This document shows positions 51,089 to 60,536 of a stretch of 64,000 nt of DNA, piece by piece. The stretch comes from Pseudomonas tensinigenes. GTDB taxonomy: Bacteria > Pseudomonadota > Gammaproteobacteria > Pseudomonadales > Pseudomonadaceae. The notes under the pieces were generated by a model, which was not told where the DNA came from, made no database searches, and saw only the letters and a list, made by a program, of their open reading frames with translations. How positions within the stretch are numbered: the stretch's first letter is position 1; each line of letters begins with the position of its first letter. The position numbers and the translations under genes were made by a program. Location: assembly GCF_014268445.2 (NCBI RefSeq), contig NZ_CP077089.1:2659501-2723500 (forward strand). Direction: 5' to 3'.

Positions 51089-51901
51089 ATGAGTACCCCG
51101 ATTGATCTGACTGCCCTGAAGGAACGCCAGAAAGTCGCCTGGGCCAGTGGCGACTACGCCGTGATCGGCACCACCCTGCAAATTGTCGGCGAAAACCTCG
51201 CCGAAACCTGCGACCTGCGTTGCGACGAGGAGGTGCTGGATGTCGCTGCCGGCAACGGTAATGCAACGCTGGCGGCGGCGCGGCGCGGTTGCCTGGTCAC
51301 CTCGACCGATTACGTCGCAGCACTGCTGGAACGCGGCCAGGACCGTGCCCGTGCGGAGCATCTCGATGTGACGTTTCAGGTCGCCGATGCTGAGGCACTG
51401 CCGTTCGCCGACGAGAGCTATGACGCCGTGCTGTCGACCTTTGGCGTAATGTTCGCGCCGGATCAGGACAAGGCCGCTGCCGAACTGGGCCGGGTTTGTC
51501 GTCGTGGCGGGCGGATCGGTCTGGCCAACTGGACCCCGGAAGGTTTCGTTGGCCAGATGTTCAAGATTCTCGGCCGGCATCTGCCGCCACCTGCCGGTGC
51601 ACAACCGCCGTCGAATTGGGGCTCCGATGCGTGGCTGCACAAGCATTTCGATGACCGCGATTTTCTGCTGCGCGTGACGCGGCGCGAGTTCAATTTTCGC
51701 TATCGCTCGGCCGCGCATTTCATCGATATTTTTCGCCATTGGTACGGGCCGGTGCACAAGGCCTTCGCGGCACTGCCGCCGGAGAGCGGGCAGGCGCTGG
51801 AAAATGATCTGGCGGATTTGCTCAACCGTTTGAACCGGGCGGGGGAGGCTTCGCTGGTGGTGCCGAGTGAGTATCTGGAGGTGGTGATCACCAAACGCTG
51901 A
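51089..51901 (+). CDS. Class I SAM-dependent methyltransferase
   Basis: A 270-residue methyltransferase with motif I VLDVAAGNGNATLAAARRGC, motif II FQVADAEALPFADESYDAVL, and RVCRRGGRIGLANWTPEGFV (post III). This is the UbiE/Methyltransf_11-like layout acting on a small molecule. The C-terminal part (YRSAAHFIDIFRHWYGPVHK) may form the substrate lid. It follows the DUF4242 gene closely. A long inverted repeat ends the unit. Confidence 0.82.
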   Translation: MSTPIDLTALKERQKVAWASGDYAVIGTTLQIVGENLAETCDLRCDEEVLDVAAGNGNATLAAARRGCLVTSTDYVAALLERGQDRARAEHLDVTFQVADAEALPFADESYDAVLSTFGVMFAPDQDKAAAELGRVCRRGGRIGLANWTPEGFVGQMFKILGRHLPPPAGAQPPSNWGSDAWLHKHFDDRDFLLRVTRREFNFRYRSAAHFIDIFRHWYGPVHKAFAALPPESGQALENDLADLLNRLNRAGEASLVVPSEYLEVVITKR

Positions 51902-51912
51902 ATGAAGATCCC

Positions 51913-52000
51913 TGTAGGAGTGAGCCTGCTCGCGATAGCGGTCTTTCAGTCAAAAATATTCAGCTGACAGACCGCTATCGCGAGCAGGCTCACTCCTACA
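51913..52000. repeat. REP pair, GAGTGAGCCTGCTCGCGATAGCG variant
   Basis: Exact complementary 32-base arms (51913-51944 and 51969-52000). It lies between convergent methyltransferase and pcs genes and would form a very stable transcript end. Confidence 0.85.
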
Positions 52001-52025
52001 TTGGATGTGTGTTGGATTCTGGAGC

Positions 52026-52748
52026 CTATTTCACCTGCGGCCGATCAAACCACTCCAGCGCCGTGCGCCAGATGCAGATCCCCAGAAAGTACGCCGACAT
52101 CAGTAACCACAAGCCCATCACCAACGGGTTGATCACCGGATGGTTGAGTACCAGCGACAAGCTGCACAGCAGCCAGATCGCCGTCACCGCAATGTTGATC
52201 GGCATGAACCGGCGTACCCGGAACGGGTGCAGGAACTTCATCCGCGTCACGGTCAGCAGCGCCAGACCAATCACCGTCAGAAAAGTGATCCACGGCCCCG
52301 GCCCGATGATGTAAAGGCACAGCGCGACCACATTCCACGCCGCCGGAAACCCGACAAAGTAGTTGTCCTTGCTCTTCATATTGACGTTGCAGAAGCAGAA
52401 CAGCGACGACACCAGAATCAGCGACACGGTCAGCAGCAGGGTGTAATCGGGCAACGGAATGTAGCGATAGATGAACAGTGCCGGAATGAATACATACGTC
52501 AGGTAATCGATCACCAGATCAAGGATCGAACCGTCGAAGCTCGGCAGCACCGATTGCACGTTGACCTTGCGCGCCAGCGCGCCGTCAAGTCCGTCGACAA
52601 TCAGCGCCACGCCCAGCCACATCAGGCAGTGGGTCGGCTGGTTTTCCAACAGGGCGAGGGTGGCCAGAAAAGCGGTGACCACGCCAGTCGCGGTAAAACC
52701 ATGGGCGCCCCATGCTTTGAGCCTGGCGATGTGTACGGTCGATATCAC
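52026..52748 (-). CDS. pcs: Phosphatidylcholine synthase
   Basis: A 240-residue, about eight-helix inner-membrane protein, started at GTG 52748 with GGAG 13 bases upstream. The CDP-alcohol phosphatidyltransferase motif DG-x2-A-R-x8-G-x3-D-x3-D is present as DGLDGALARKVNV, then SFDGSILDLVID. Length and sequence (ARLKAWGAHGFTATGVVTAF, SSLFCFCNVNMKSKDNYFVG) match Pcs, which condenses CDP-diacylglycerol with choline to give phosphatidylcholine. The open frame upstream of the GTG is not supported. Confidence 0.88.
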   Translation of the reverse strand: MISTVHIARLKAWGAHGFTATGVVTAFLATLALLENQPTHCLMWLGVALIVDGLDGALARKVNVQSVLPSFDGSILDLVIDYLTYVFIPALFIYRYIPLPDYTLLLTVSLILVSSLFCFCNVNMKSKDNYFVGFPAAWNVVALCLYIIGPGPWITFLTVIGLALLTVTRMKFLHPFRVRRFMPINIAVTAIWLLCSLSLVLNHPVINPLVMGLWLLMSAYFLGICIWRTALEWFDRPQVK

Positions 52749-53008
52749 GGGGGCGTTCTCCAGAAAGTGAAGCAAGCCGGGTATCACCCTTGGGCAACAA
52801 GGGCGCCGGCAAACCGAGTCGGGGTTGCAGCTATCGACCGGTCTGGCCGGGATAAGGTTCACCATTGATCAATCTTAGCTGGCCGGCGAAAAAATACGCG
52901 GGCGAAATCCGCCAAGGCCTTGAGTGTCAGCCAAACGGTGCTGGCGCTATGGCTTAAGGGGTCTATCGTTGCCAGACGCAGTCACTGCCAATGCTTGAGG
53001 ATGACGTC

Positions 53009-53782
53009 ATGAACACCAGCGATTTGCTTGAACAACTGCTGCGAGGCCAGGCCCCGGCAGGTCAACAATCTCCTGCGTCTGCCGGTTCGGGTCTGGGCGG
53101 CCTCGGTGGCTTGCTGGGCGGCCTGCTCGGTGGCGCGGATTCGACCGGTACACGCGGCGGCGCGCCGGCGGGCGGGTTGGGTGGATTAGGCGGTTTGCTC
53201 GGTGGTTTACTCGGCGGCGGTGCTGGTGGTGGCCTGGGTGGCGCGTTGGGTGGGGCGCTGGGCGGCGGGGGCGGTACGCAAAGTCGTTCCGGCGGCACCA
53301 ATTATGCGGCGCTGGCATCGCTGGGAATGATGGCCTTTCAGGCGTATCAGGCCTGGCAACGCAGCCAGGCCAGTTCGGCACCGCAACAAACGCCGCAAAC
53401 GGCTAACCTCCTTGCCGGCCCGGAAATCGAAGAACACAGCCACGCGGTGCTGCGTGCTTTGATCGCGGCGGCCAAGGCTGACGGTCGTATCGATGAATCC
53501 GAGAAACACCTGATCAGCAGCGAAATCGGCAAACACACTGATGATCCGCAGTTGCAGCAATGGCTCGACGCCGAAGTCGCCAAGCCGCTGGACCCCGCCG
53601 AAGTGGCACAGTCAGCCAATGGTGACCCCGCCGTCGCCGCCGAAATGTACCTGGCCAGCGTGATGCTGGTGGATGACCAGCAGGACGCCGAGCGCAGTTA
53701 TCTGGATGAGTTGGCAGCCGCGTTGAATATCGACCCGCAGTTGCAGGTGCATCTGGAACAGCAGGCCAAAGGCCAGGCCTGA
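53009..53782 (+). CDS. DUF533 (TerB-like) protein with Gly/Leu-rich segment
   Basis: A 257-residue protein from ATG 53009 (GAGG upstream). Residues ~25-95 are low-complexity GGLGGLLGGLLGG repeats. A short hydrophobic helix (YAALASLGMMAFQAYQAWQR) follows, then a C-terminal TerB-like helical domain (AVLRALIAAAKADGRIDESE, AEMYLASVMLVDDQQDAERS). The family is common in proteobacteria as YebE-type inner-membrane-associated proteins of unknown role, often stress-induced. The repeat segment is prone to length change. Confidence 0.8.
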   Translation: MNTSDLLEQLLRGQAPAGQQSPASAGSGLGGLGGLLGGLLGGADSTGTRGGAPAGGLGGLGGLLGGLLGGGAGGGLGGALGGALGGGGGTQSRSGGTNYAALASLGMMAFQAYQAWQRSQASSAPQQTPQTANLLAGPEIEEHSHAVLRALIAAAKADGRIDESEKHLISSEIGKHTDDPQLQQWLDAEVAKPLDPAEVAQSANGDPAVAAEMYLASVMLVDDQQDAERSYLDELAAALNIDPQLQVHLEQQAKGQA

Positions 53783-53790
53783 AAGAAAAA

Positions 53791-53871
53791 TCAAAAGATC
53801 GCAGCCTTCGGCAGCTCCTACAGGGTGTACATCATTCCATGTAGGAGCTGCCGAAGGCTGCGATCTTTTGA
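53791..53871. repeat. REP pair at the 3' side of the RAYT gene
   Basis: Perfect 31-base arms (53791-53821 and 53841-53871), identical in sequence to 16249-16330 and 54420-54495. The second arm ends four bases before the transposase stop codon. Confidence 0.9.
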
Positions 53872-53874
53872 TCT

Positions 53875-54375
53875 TCAAAACCAGATGGCATCCCATAACG
53901 GGTAGTCCCCCACACGCCGAGCCAATCCGGCGCGCAACGGGTTCATGACGATGTATCGGGCCGCCGCTTTAAGGTCTTCATCACGACGCAACGCCCGGTC
54001 GTAGTAACCGCGTTGCCATAACCGTCCCTGACTGCCGCGCTTGAGATTGATCGAACGACAACTGCGCGATTTCACGCGGCACATGAGCGCTGCCAATGAA
54101 CCTTGTTTCAATTCAATCAGCCAATGCAGATGATCCGGCATCACCACCCACGCCAGCGACTGAACCATTCCCTCGTCATTGGCTGCACGCATTTGCTCTA
54201 CCAGCAGTCTTCCCAAACGCCAATCCGAAAACACTGACTGACGTTCGTAAACGACGGCGGTGAGCAGATAAATACGTCCAGCCTCGCTATAACGTCCCTT
54301 GCGCAATCCACACGCCTTCGCAGCAACAGGCATTCCTTTGCCCTCCCAAAAACATCGTTCCTGAACGTTAGCCAT
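53875..54375 (-). CDS. REP-associated tyrosine transposase (RAYT, TnpA_REP)
   Basis: A 166-residue Y1 transposase-like protein. MPDHLHWLIEL supplies the HUH metal-binding pair. ARYIVMNPLRAGLARRVGDY carries the catalytic tyrosine region and RAYT C-terminal signature. GRLWQRGYYDRALRRDEDL is also typical. These domesticated single-copy enzymes cut and mobilise REP sequences in trans. It is flanked on both sides by REP pairs of one family, the classic REPtron arrangement. The frame looks intact. Confidence 0.9.
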   Translation of the reverse strand: MANVQERCFWEGKGMPVAAKACGLRKGRYSEAGRIYLLTAVVYERQSVFSDWRLGRLLVEQMRAANDEGMVQSLAWVVMPDHLHWLIELKQGSLAALMCRVKSRSCRSINLKRGSQGRLWQRGYYDRALRRDEDLKAAARYIVMNPLRAGLARRVGDYPLWDAIWF

Positions 54376-54419
54376 CCCTCACCGTTACGCGAACTCAACC
54401 CATTGCACGATGTAACCCC

Positions 54420-54495
54420 GTAGGAGCTGCCGAAGGCTGCGATCTTTTGATCTTGTTTTTAAAATCAAAAGATCGCAGCCTTCGGCAGCTCCTAC
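54420..54495. repeat. REP pair at the 5' side of the RAYT gene
   Basis: Perfect 31-base arms (54420-54450 and 54465-54495) in opposite order to the pair at 53791. The two pairs bracket the transposase gene. Confidence 0.9.
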
Positions 54496-54629
54496 ACGGT
54501 TATTCAGTGCATTTGACGGCCGTCCGTCCGGGCAATTTTCACGTCGATTGAATTTTTCGCAGGCACCGCCTCTCTGCTGCTTTAGAGGCGTGTGGAACAG
54601 CGTCCTGCCAACCGACCGAGAATTTTGCC

Positions 54630-56006
54630 ATGACTGTCCTGACACATCTGCAGGCTGCGCCTGCCCAACCGCATCTTATGAATGCCGCCGGGAACATCCG
54701 CCAGGTTTATGAAGCGTTGTTGCGCGATGACGATTCCCTGGACCTTGCGCAGGCGTTTTTGCAGGAGCAACTGCAACACGCCGCGCAAATTAGCGATGCG
54801 TTGCCTGAAGACCCGACAACGTGGCACGCCTGGGTGGCCGAACATTGCGCCGATGTCGCCCGGCAATACGCCGACTATCTGCAACAACGCAAGGCTGGCG
54901 GGCCTCGGCAATTCTTCCGTGGCAAGGCGCAGGCGCTGTATTTCCTGCAAGCGGTGGCACCGACCAAACTGGTCGACGGTGCGTGGCTCTATGGTCTGTT
55001 GCCACGCTGGCAGGACCCGCGTTTCCAGGGCCTGCTGCGAACATTTCTGGAAGAACTGGGCGAAGGCAATCCAGCGCAAAACCACGTGGTCATCTACCGC
55101 AAACTCCTCGCCGAGCATGACTTGCAGGACAGCAGCGCAATCGCTGATGAGCGCTACCTGCAAGGCGCGATACAACTGGCGCTCGGTGTCTGTGGCACTG
55201 ATTACTTGCCCGAAGTGATCGGCTACAACCTCGGCTATGAACAGCTGCCGTTGCACTTGTTGATCAGCAGCTACGAACTCAGCGAACTGGGCATCGATCC
55301 GTACTATTTCACCCTGCATGTGACCATCGACAATGCCAGCACCGGCCATGCGCAAAAAGCCGTGCAGGCCGCGCTCGATCTGCTGCCGCTTGAGGCCGAT
55401 CGCACCGAGTTTCTGCGCCGGGTCGCGCTGGGCTATCGGCTCAACGATCTGGGGCAGGGCAGTCGCGCGATCATCGAAGGTTTCGACCTTGAGCACGAGT
55501 TGCTGGCGATGCTTGAGCGCAAGTGTCCGTTCGCCCAGCACATGCATTCCGATTACTGCCGCTTCGAAGGGCAGACCGTCAATCAGTGGCTGGCTGCACC
55601 GGAGCAATTGCCCGGTTTTCTTCAGGCGCTGCAGAACAAAGGCTGGATCAAACGCCACGAAGACCCGCAGGCCAGCCGCTTTTGGCAACTGATCGCGGGC
55701 GACGGTGCGGCGATGTTCGGTGTGTTCAATGCCTACGAAAAACAACTGGTGCACGACTGGATTGCCGGCGACTGGACGTCGTCGGATAAAACCAGACCCG
55801 CTCGGCGGCACACTCAGACTGCCGCGGCCATTGAGGGGCTTGAACAGGATCCCGACGTACAGGCGCTCAACGCCGCGCTGCAAGGTCAGGATGCCTTGGC
55901 GCAGATGGCGATTCTGATCCCCTGGCTCGCCCCGGCCCGCCATGCACACCCGGCCGGGTTGCTCGCCACCCGGCGTTTTATCGAACTCAAATCCCGTTTG
56001 CCTTAA
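54630..56006 (+). CDS. Heme-oxygenase-like iron-containing redox enzyme
   Basis: A 458-residue, almost all-helical protein of the iron-containing redox enzyme (heme-oxygenase-like di-metal oxidase) group. Helical metal-ligand candidates are NPAQNHVVIYRKLLAEHDL (E/H around residue 155), LPEVIGYNLGYEQLPLHLLI and YYFTLHVTIDNASTGHAQKA (H-x2-D-x4-H). Such proteins use a di-iron centre for oxidations on small molecules or fatty acids. A methyltransferase gene begins 11 bases downstream. The substrate is unknown. Confidence 0.72.
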   Translation: MTVLTHLQAAPAQPHLMNAAGNIRQVYEALLRDDDSLDLAQAFLQEQLQHAAQISDALPEDPTTWHAWVAEHCADVARQYADYLQQRKAGGPRQFFRGKAQALYFLQAVAPTKLVDGAWLYGLLPRWQDPRFQGLLRTFLEELGEGNPAQNHVVIYRKLLAEHDLQDSSAIADERYLQGAIQLALGVCGTDYLPEVIGYNLGYEQLPLHLLISSYELSELGIDPYYFTLHVTIDNASTGHAQKAVQAALDLLPLEADRTEFLRRVALGYRLNDLGQGSRAIIEGFDLEHELLAMLERKCPFAQHMHSDYCRFEGQTVNQWLAAPEQLPGFLQALQNKGWIKRHEDPQASRFWQLIAGDGAAMFGVFNAYEKQLVHDWIAGDWTSSDKTRPARRHTQTAAAIEGLEQDPDVQALNAALQGQDALAQMAILIPWLAPARHAHPAGLLATRRFIELKSRLP

Positions 56007-56017
56007 GGACCTTGCCG

Positions 56018-56971
56018 ATGAATCAGGAAGAACAACTCTGCCCCAACGACCTCGTTCTGCTGCACCTCGGCCGGCGCTTGTTGGCAGACGGATATCGGTT
56101 CACCACGCCGACGCCGTTGACCCATCAACGGGTCAACCAGCGTGACGAGGGCCAGATGGCCGACTCTTTGCGCGATGTGTTCGGCTGGTCGCGGCCATTC
56201 GCGCCGGGGTTGTTGTCGGCCGATGAACAGCGGCAATTGCAAGATGCGCAGGTCATTGATAGTTACGAAGGTCAGCTGAAGAGTCGCGTGCGCTGGTCAA
56301 GCCTGGATGATTTGCTGTTCGTGCATTCGGCATTCCCCACCGAGGCGGCGGATGCGGTGTTTTTCGGCCCCGACACCTACCGTTTCGCGCAACTGATCCA
56401 CGCCCACCTGCAGCAGAACTTCGCGCCGATCCAGCGTGCGGTGGATATTGGTTGTGGTGCTGGCGTCGGTGCGATTGTGATCGGCCTTGCCCGTCGCGAG
56501 GCGCAGGTGCTGGCGCTGGACATCAACCCTGCGGCGCTGCGTCTGACCGCGATCAATGCGGCGCTGGCAGAGGTCGCCAACGTCGAAGTCCGCGCCAGTG
56601 ATCTGTTGCAGGGCGTCGATGGCGAGTTCGATCTGATCGTCGCCAACCCTCCGTACATGGCCGATACGGCTGAGCGCGCCTACCGCCATGGTGGCGGGAC
56701 GCTGGGGGCAGGGCTTTCATTGCGCATCGTCGAACAGGCCTTGAATCGACTGGCGCCGGGCGGCTCGCTGCTGCTCTACACCGGCGTGGCGATGGTTGAT
56801 GGTCGCGATCCGTTTCTCGACACCGTGCTGCCACGACTCGATGAACAGCGTTTTGGCTGGACGTACCGCGAACTCGATCCGGATGTCTTCGGCGAGGAGC
56901 TGCTCAACCCTGGTTATCAACGGGTCGACCGGATCGCCGTGGTGGCGTTGACCGTGACCCGGATAGGCTGA
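56018..56971 (+). CDS. Class I methyltransferase with NPPY motif
   Basis: A 317-residue protein, ATG 56018 with AAGGA upstream. The catalytic part has VDIGCGAGVGAIVIGLARRE (SAM binding) and DLIVANPPYMADT. NPPY is typical of HemK/PrmC-like amide-N and DNA-amine methyltransferases. The N-terminal ~120 residues (ADGYRFTTPTPLTHQRVNQR, SSLDDLLFVHSAFPTEAADA) differ from PrmC. Co-transcription with the heme-oxygenase-like gene suggests a two-step modification. Protein or small-molecule substrate is open. Confidence 0.75.
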   Translation: MNQEEQLCPNDLVLLHLGRRLLADGYRFTTPTPLTHQRVNQRDEGQMADSLRDVFGWSRPFAPGLLSADEQRQLQDAQVIDSYEGQLKSRVRWSSLDDLLFVHSAFPTEAADAVFFGPDTYRFAQLIHAHLQQNFAPIQRAVDIGCGAGVGAIVIGLARREAQVLALDINPAALRLTAINAALAEVANVEVRASDLLQGVDGEFDLIVANPPYMADTAERAYRHGGGTLGAGLSLRIVEQALNRLAPGGSLLLYTGVAMVDGRDPFLDTVLPRLDEQRFGWTYRELDPDVFGEELLNPGYQRVDRIAVVALTVTRIG

Positions 56972-56988
56972 AGCAAGGCAGGTGCGCG

Positions 56989-59580
56989 ATGAGCAGAAAC
57001 CTTGACGACTACAACCGCATGCGCGACTTCTCGTCGACGTCCGAGCCGGCCGCCGTCAAGCGCTCCGGGCGTAAAGCCGCCACGGATCACGCGTTGCAGT
57101 TCTGCATCCAGAAGCACGACGCTTCGCACCTGCATTACGATTTTCGTCTGGAACTTGATGGCGCCTTGAAGAGCTGGGCGGTGCCGAAAGGGCCGTCGCT
57201 CGACCCCAAGGTCAAGCGTCTGGCGGTGCATGTTGAAGATCATCCGCTGGATTACGCGACGTTCGAGGGCAGCATCCCCGAAGGGCATTACGGTGCTGGC
57301 GATGTGATCGTCTGGGATCGCGGTGTGTGGATTCCGCTGGAAGATCCGCACAAGGCCTACGCCAAGGGCAAGCTCAAGTTTGAGCTGCAAGGCGAAAAGC
57401 TCGGCGGCATCTGGAATCTGGTGCGCACGCACATGCCGGGCAAGAAGGAGAACTGGTTTCTGATCAAACATCAGGACAGCGCCGCTCGCCCGCAAGATGA
57501 TTACGATGTGTTGGTCGCCGAGCCGGACAGCGTGCTGAGCGAGCGAACCCTTGTAACCAAGCCCAAGTTGGCCGCGGAGCAAAGCAAACCGCCGAAAAAG
57601 GCCCCGGCCAAGGCGCGCAAGCAAGCGACCGGCAAGCTAACCGGCGCGCACAAGGCGAAACTGCCGACGCAGCTCAAGCCGGAACTGGCCACGCTGGTCG
57701 ACAGCGCGCCCGAAGGGCAGTGGAGCTACGAGATCAAATTCGATGGCTACCGGATCATGGCGCGGATTGATCATGATCAGGTGAAACTGTTCACTCGCAA
57801 CGGTCACGACTGGACGCACAAGTTGCCGCAACAGGCCGCAGCCCTGGCGGCGCTGGGATTGGAATCGGCGTGGCTGGACGGGGAAATGGTTGTCGCCAAC
57901 GAACAGGGCGTGCCGGATTTTCAGGCCCTGCAAAATGCTTTTGAAGCGGGGCGTAGCGGCAACATTCTCTACTACCTGTTCGATCTGCCGTATCTGAACG
58001 GCGTCGACTTGCGCGAAGTGCCGGTCGAGGAACGTCGCGCGGCGCTGGCCACGGTGCTCGGCAGCCATGAACAACCGTTGCTGCGCTTCTCCGAAGCCTT
58101 CGACGAAACCCCGGATGCACTGCTCAACAGCGCCTGCCAGATGCAGATGGAAGGCCTGATCGGCAAACGTCTTGGCTCTCCCTATGTGTCGCGGCGCAGC
58201 GGCGACTGGATCAAGCTCAAGTGCCAACATCGCCAGGAGTTTGTGATCGTCGGTTACACCGATCCGAAAGGTTCGCGCAGTGCCTTCGGCGCATTGCTGT
58301 TGGGGCTGCACGATCGCGACAGTGGCGAATTACGCTACGCCGGCAAGGTCGGCACCGGTTTCAACGAGTCGACGTTGAAAAGCATTCTGGCCCAACTCAA
58401 ACCGTTGCAAGTGAAGAAGGCTGCGGTGGTCAATCCACCCAGCGGGTTCGACGTCAAAGGTGTGCATTGGCTCAAGCCGAAACTGCTGGCAGAAGTCGCA
58501 TTTGCCGAAATGACCAAGGACGGTTCGGTGCGCCACGCCGTGTTCCATGGATTGCGCGACGACAAGCCAGCCAAGAACATCACTGAGGAGCGAGCGAAAC
58601 CGGTGAAGACCACAGAGAAGAAAACGCCTACCAAAAAACCAGCGAAAAAGGCCCCGGCGAGCAATGCCGAAACCGCGCCGTCTCAGCTCGGGCTGGCTAA
58701 CGGCAAGGTGCGCATCACGCACCCGGATCGGGTCATCGATGCAGTCAGCGGTACTACCAAGATGCAACTGGCCGAGTACTACGCCAGCGTCGCCGAGTGG
58801 ATTTTGCCGCAACTCAAGGAGCGGCCGGTGGCGCTGGTACGCGCGCCGGACGGCATCGCCGGTGAGTTATTCTTCCAGAAAAACGCCGAACGCCTGGCGA
58901 TCCCCGGCATCACCACACTGGACAAAGACGTCACCGGGCAACCGGTGATGCTGATCAACAACGCCGAAGCGTTGATTGGCGCGGTGCAGATGAGCACCGT
59001 CGAACTGCACACCTGGAACGCCACTACGGTCGATCTGGACAAGCCCGATCGCTTTGTCCTCGACCTTGACCCGGATCCGGCATTGCCGTGGAAAAGCATG
59101 GTCGAAGCGACGGCGCTGACGTTGACTGTGCTCGATGAGTTGGGCCTTAAGGCGTTTCTCAAAACCAGTGGCGGCAAGGGCATCCACGTGGTGGTGCCGT
59201 TGACCCGCAAACTCGGTTGGGATGAGGTCAAGGATTTCAGCCACGCCATCGTCAGTCATATGGCCAAGCTGTTGCCGGACCGCTTTTCGGCGGTGTCCGG
59301 GCCGAAAAATCGCGTTGGGCGGATCTTCATTGATTACCTGCGCAACGGTCTGGGCGCCACCACCATTTGCGCCTATGCGGCGCGCACCCGCGAAGGGTTG
59401 CCGGTGTCGGTGCCGCTGTTTCGTGAAGAGGTCGCCGAAATCAAGGGCGGCAATCAGTGGAATGTGCACAACGTGCATGAGCGGCTGGCGGAGGTTGGCG
59501 ACGAACCGTGGGCCGATATGAAGAAAACCCGCCAAAGCATCACGGCCGAGATGCGCAAACGGCTCGGTCTGAAAAAATGA
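56989..59580 (+). CDS. ligD: ATP-dependent DNA ligase D (NHEJ)
   Basis: An 863-residue three-domain LigD. The 3'-phosphoesterase lies at ~30-165 (FCIQKHDASHLHYDFRLELD, GSIPEGHYGAGDVIVWDRG). The ligase lies at ~225-525, with Lys250 in YEIKFDGYR, plus LDGEMVV and MEGLIGKRLGSPY. A lysine/proline-rich linker follows at ~545-570. The primase-polymerase lies at ~580-850 (FVLDLDPDPALPWKSM, KTSGGKGIHVVVPLTR). It repairs double-strand breaks with Ku, which is not in this window. Confidence 0.94.
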   Translation: MSRNLDDYNRMRDFSSTSEPAAVKRSGRKAATDHALQFCIQKHDASHLHYDFRLELDGALKSWAVPKGPSLDPKVKRLAVHVEDHPLDYATFEGSIPEGHYGAGDVIVWDRGVWIPLEDPHKAYAKGKLKFELQGEKLGGIWNLVRTHMPGKKENWFLIKHQDSAARPQDDYDVLVAEPDSVLSERTLVTKPKLAAEQSKPPKKAPAKARKQATGKLTGAHKAKLPTQLKPELATLVDSAPEGQWSYEIKFDGYRIMARIDHDQVKLFTRNGHDWTHKLPQQAAALAALGLESAWLDGEMVVANEQGVPDFQALQNAFEAGRSGNILYYLFDLPYLNGVDLREVPVEERRAALATVLGSHEQPLLRFSEAFDETPDALLNSACQMQMEGLIGKRLGSPYVSRRSGDWIKLKCQHRQEFVIVGYTDPKGSRSAFGALLLGLHDRDSGELRYAGKVGTGFNESTLKSILAQLKPLQVKKAAVVNPPSGFDVKGVHWLKPKLLAEVAFAEMTKDGSVRHAVFHGLRDDKPAKNITEERAKPVKTTEKKTPTKKPAKKAPASNAETAPSQLGLANGKVRITHPDRVIDAVSGTTKMQLAEYYASVAEWILPQLKERPVALVRAPDGIAGELFFQKNAERLAIPGITTLDKDVTGQPVMLINNAEALIGAVQMSTVELHTWNATTVDLDKPDRFVLDLDPDPALPWKSMVEATALTLTVLDELGLKAFLKTSGGKGIHVVVPLTRKLGWDEVKDFSHAIVSHMAKLLPDRFSAVSGPKNRVGRIFIDYLRNGLGATTICAYAARTREGLPVSVPLFREEVAEIKGGNQWNVHNVHERLAEVGDEPWADMKKTRQSITAEMRKRLGLKK

Positions 59581-59982
59581 TCAGGTGTCGCGTAGCAAGT
59601 CGTGGGCGTTGAGCAGTTCGAAGGCGATTTCCGGGTGGTTTTCCAGTCCGCGGCGAATGGCGGCCGGGATGGCTGCGCGGGTCTTGCGGCACAGGCCCGG
59701 TAACTCGTCGATCTGAATGGCGATGCCGCGCATGGTGCGCACTTCGTTGAACCCGGGGGCGACTTCCACACGAATGCCCAACTGTTCGTACATGCGCTTC
59801 TGCAAGTGTTCGAGGTCGGCGAGGTCTTTGAGTTTTTCCAGCCGCGCGAGCAGGATTTTTTCTTCTTCGCGAGTCAGACGGAGGATGCGCAAATCCGCGC
59901 CGGGCATCTCCAGCAACGGATCGCGCCCGCAAATGCAGGCGCCGGGCGGGCAGGGGGAGCGCAAGGGCGCAGAAGTCGTCAT
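59581..59982 (-). CDS. Hypothetical protein with CPPGACICGRD motif
   Basis: A 133-residue soluble protein, started at the ATG at 59982. The N-terminus has a compact cysteine motif (SPCPPGACICGRDPLLE: C-x4-C-x-C) that could hold a metal. A long helix (LTREEEKILLARLEKLKDLA) and a C-terminal helical part (RKTRAAIPAAIRRGLENHPE) follow. I do not recognise a named family. It is convergent with ligD, whose stop it abuts. Confidence 0.65.
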   Translation of the reverse strand: MTTSAPLRSPCPPGACICGRDPLLEMPGADLRILRLTREEEKILLARLEKLKDLADLEHLQKRMYEQLGIRVEVAPGFNEVRTMRGIAIQIDELPGLCRKTRAAIPAAIRRGLENHPEIAFELLNAHDLLRDT

Positions 59983-60062
59983 GGCCTCCATCATAGAGGC
60001 CGTCGGACAGTTTTGCCTATTCGCCTTCAGCGGCCATCCATCGGCTGCCTTGTCCGTGATGG

Positions 60063-60377
60063 CTACTGATTCAAGCCTTCGTAATGCACCAGAATCGCAT
60101 TGGCGAGGTCTTCATCACTGGCGTTGAGGCCAGGGTTGTTCTGGCGCACCTGTTGCAGTACCGATTCAAGATAAACCCCACGAATGGCCCCGCCACTGGC
60201 GACAAATGCAGACAAGTCGTCACGGGCCGGAATCACCATTTTGTGATCCTTGAAGGTCGAGTACAGCGACGCGGAGACACCGGCCGAGGTGGCGACATCT
60301 CCGGCATCGACTTTGGCCAGAGCGGAACCCACGGGCAGGCATAAGAGTAAAGAAGAAATGAGCACTAACTTGCGCAT
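60063..60377 (-). CDS. DUF2388 small secreted protein
   Basis: A 104-residue protein from ATG 60377 (GAGGAACACCGTC before). The signal peptide is MRKLVLISSLLLCLPVGSAL-A. The mature part (FVASGGAIRGVYLESVLQQV, LNASDEDLANAILVHYE) matches DUF2388, a Pseudomonas family of small periplasmic proteins of unknown function. It is apparently monocistronic. Confidence 0.75.
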   Translation of the reverse strand: MRKLVLISSLLLCLPVGSALAKVDAGDVATSAGVSASLYSTFKDHKMVIPARDDLSAFVASGGAIRGVYLESVLQQVRQNNPGLNASDEDLANAILVHYEGLNQ

Positions 60378-60536
60378 GACGGTGTTCCTCCACAAGCGCG
60401 AAGCAAAAAGGGAAGGATTACATAATGTGAGAGGGGCGCGCGCGGCGGGAGTTCCGTGGAGCGGGAAAGTCTGCGTTATTGCGAGACAGACGCGGGCAAC
60501 GCCATGGCGGGCTGCCCGGGTTTATGTCATGAGGGT

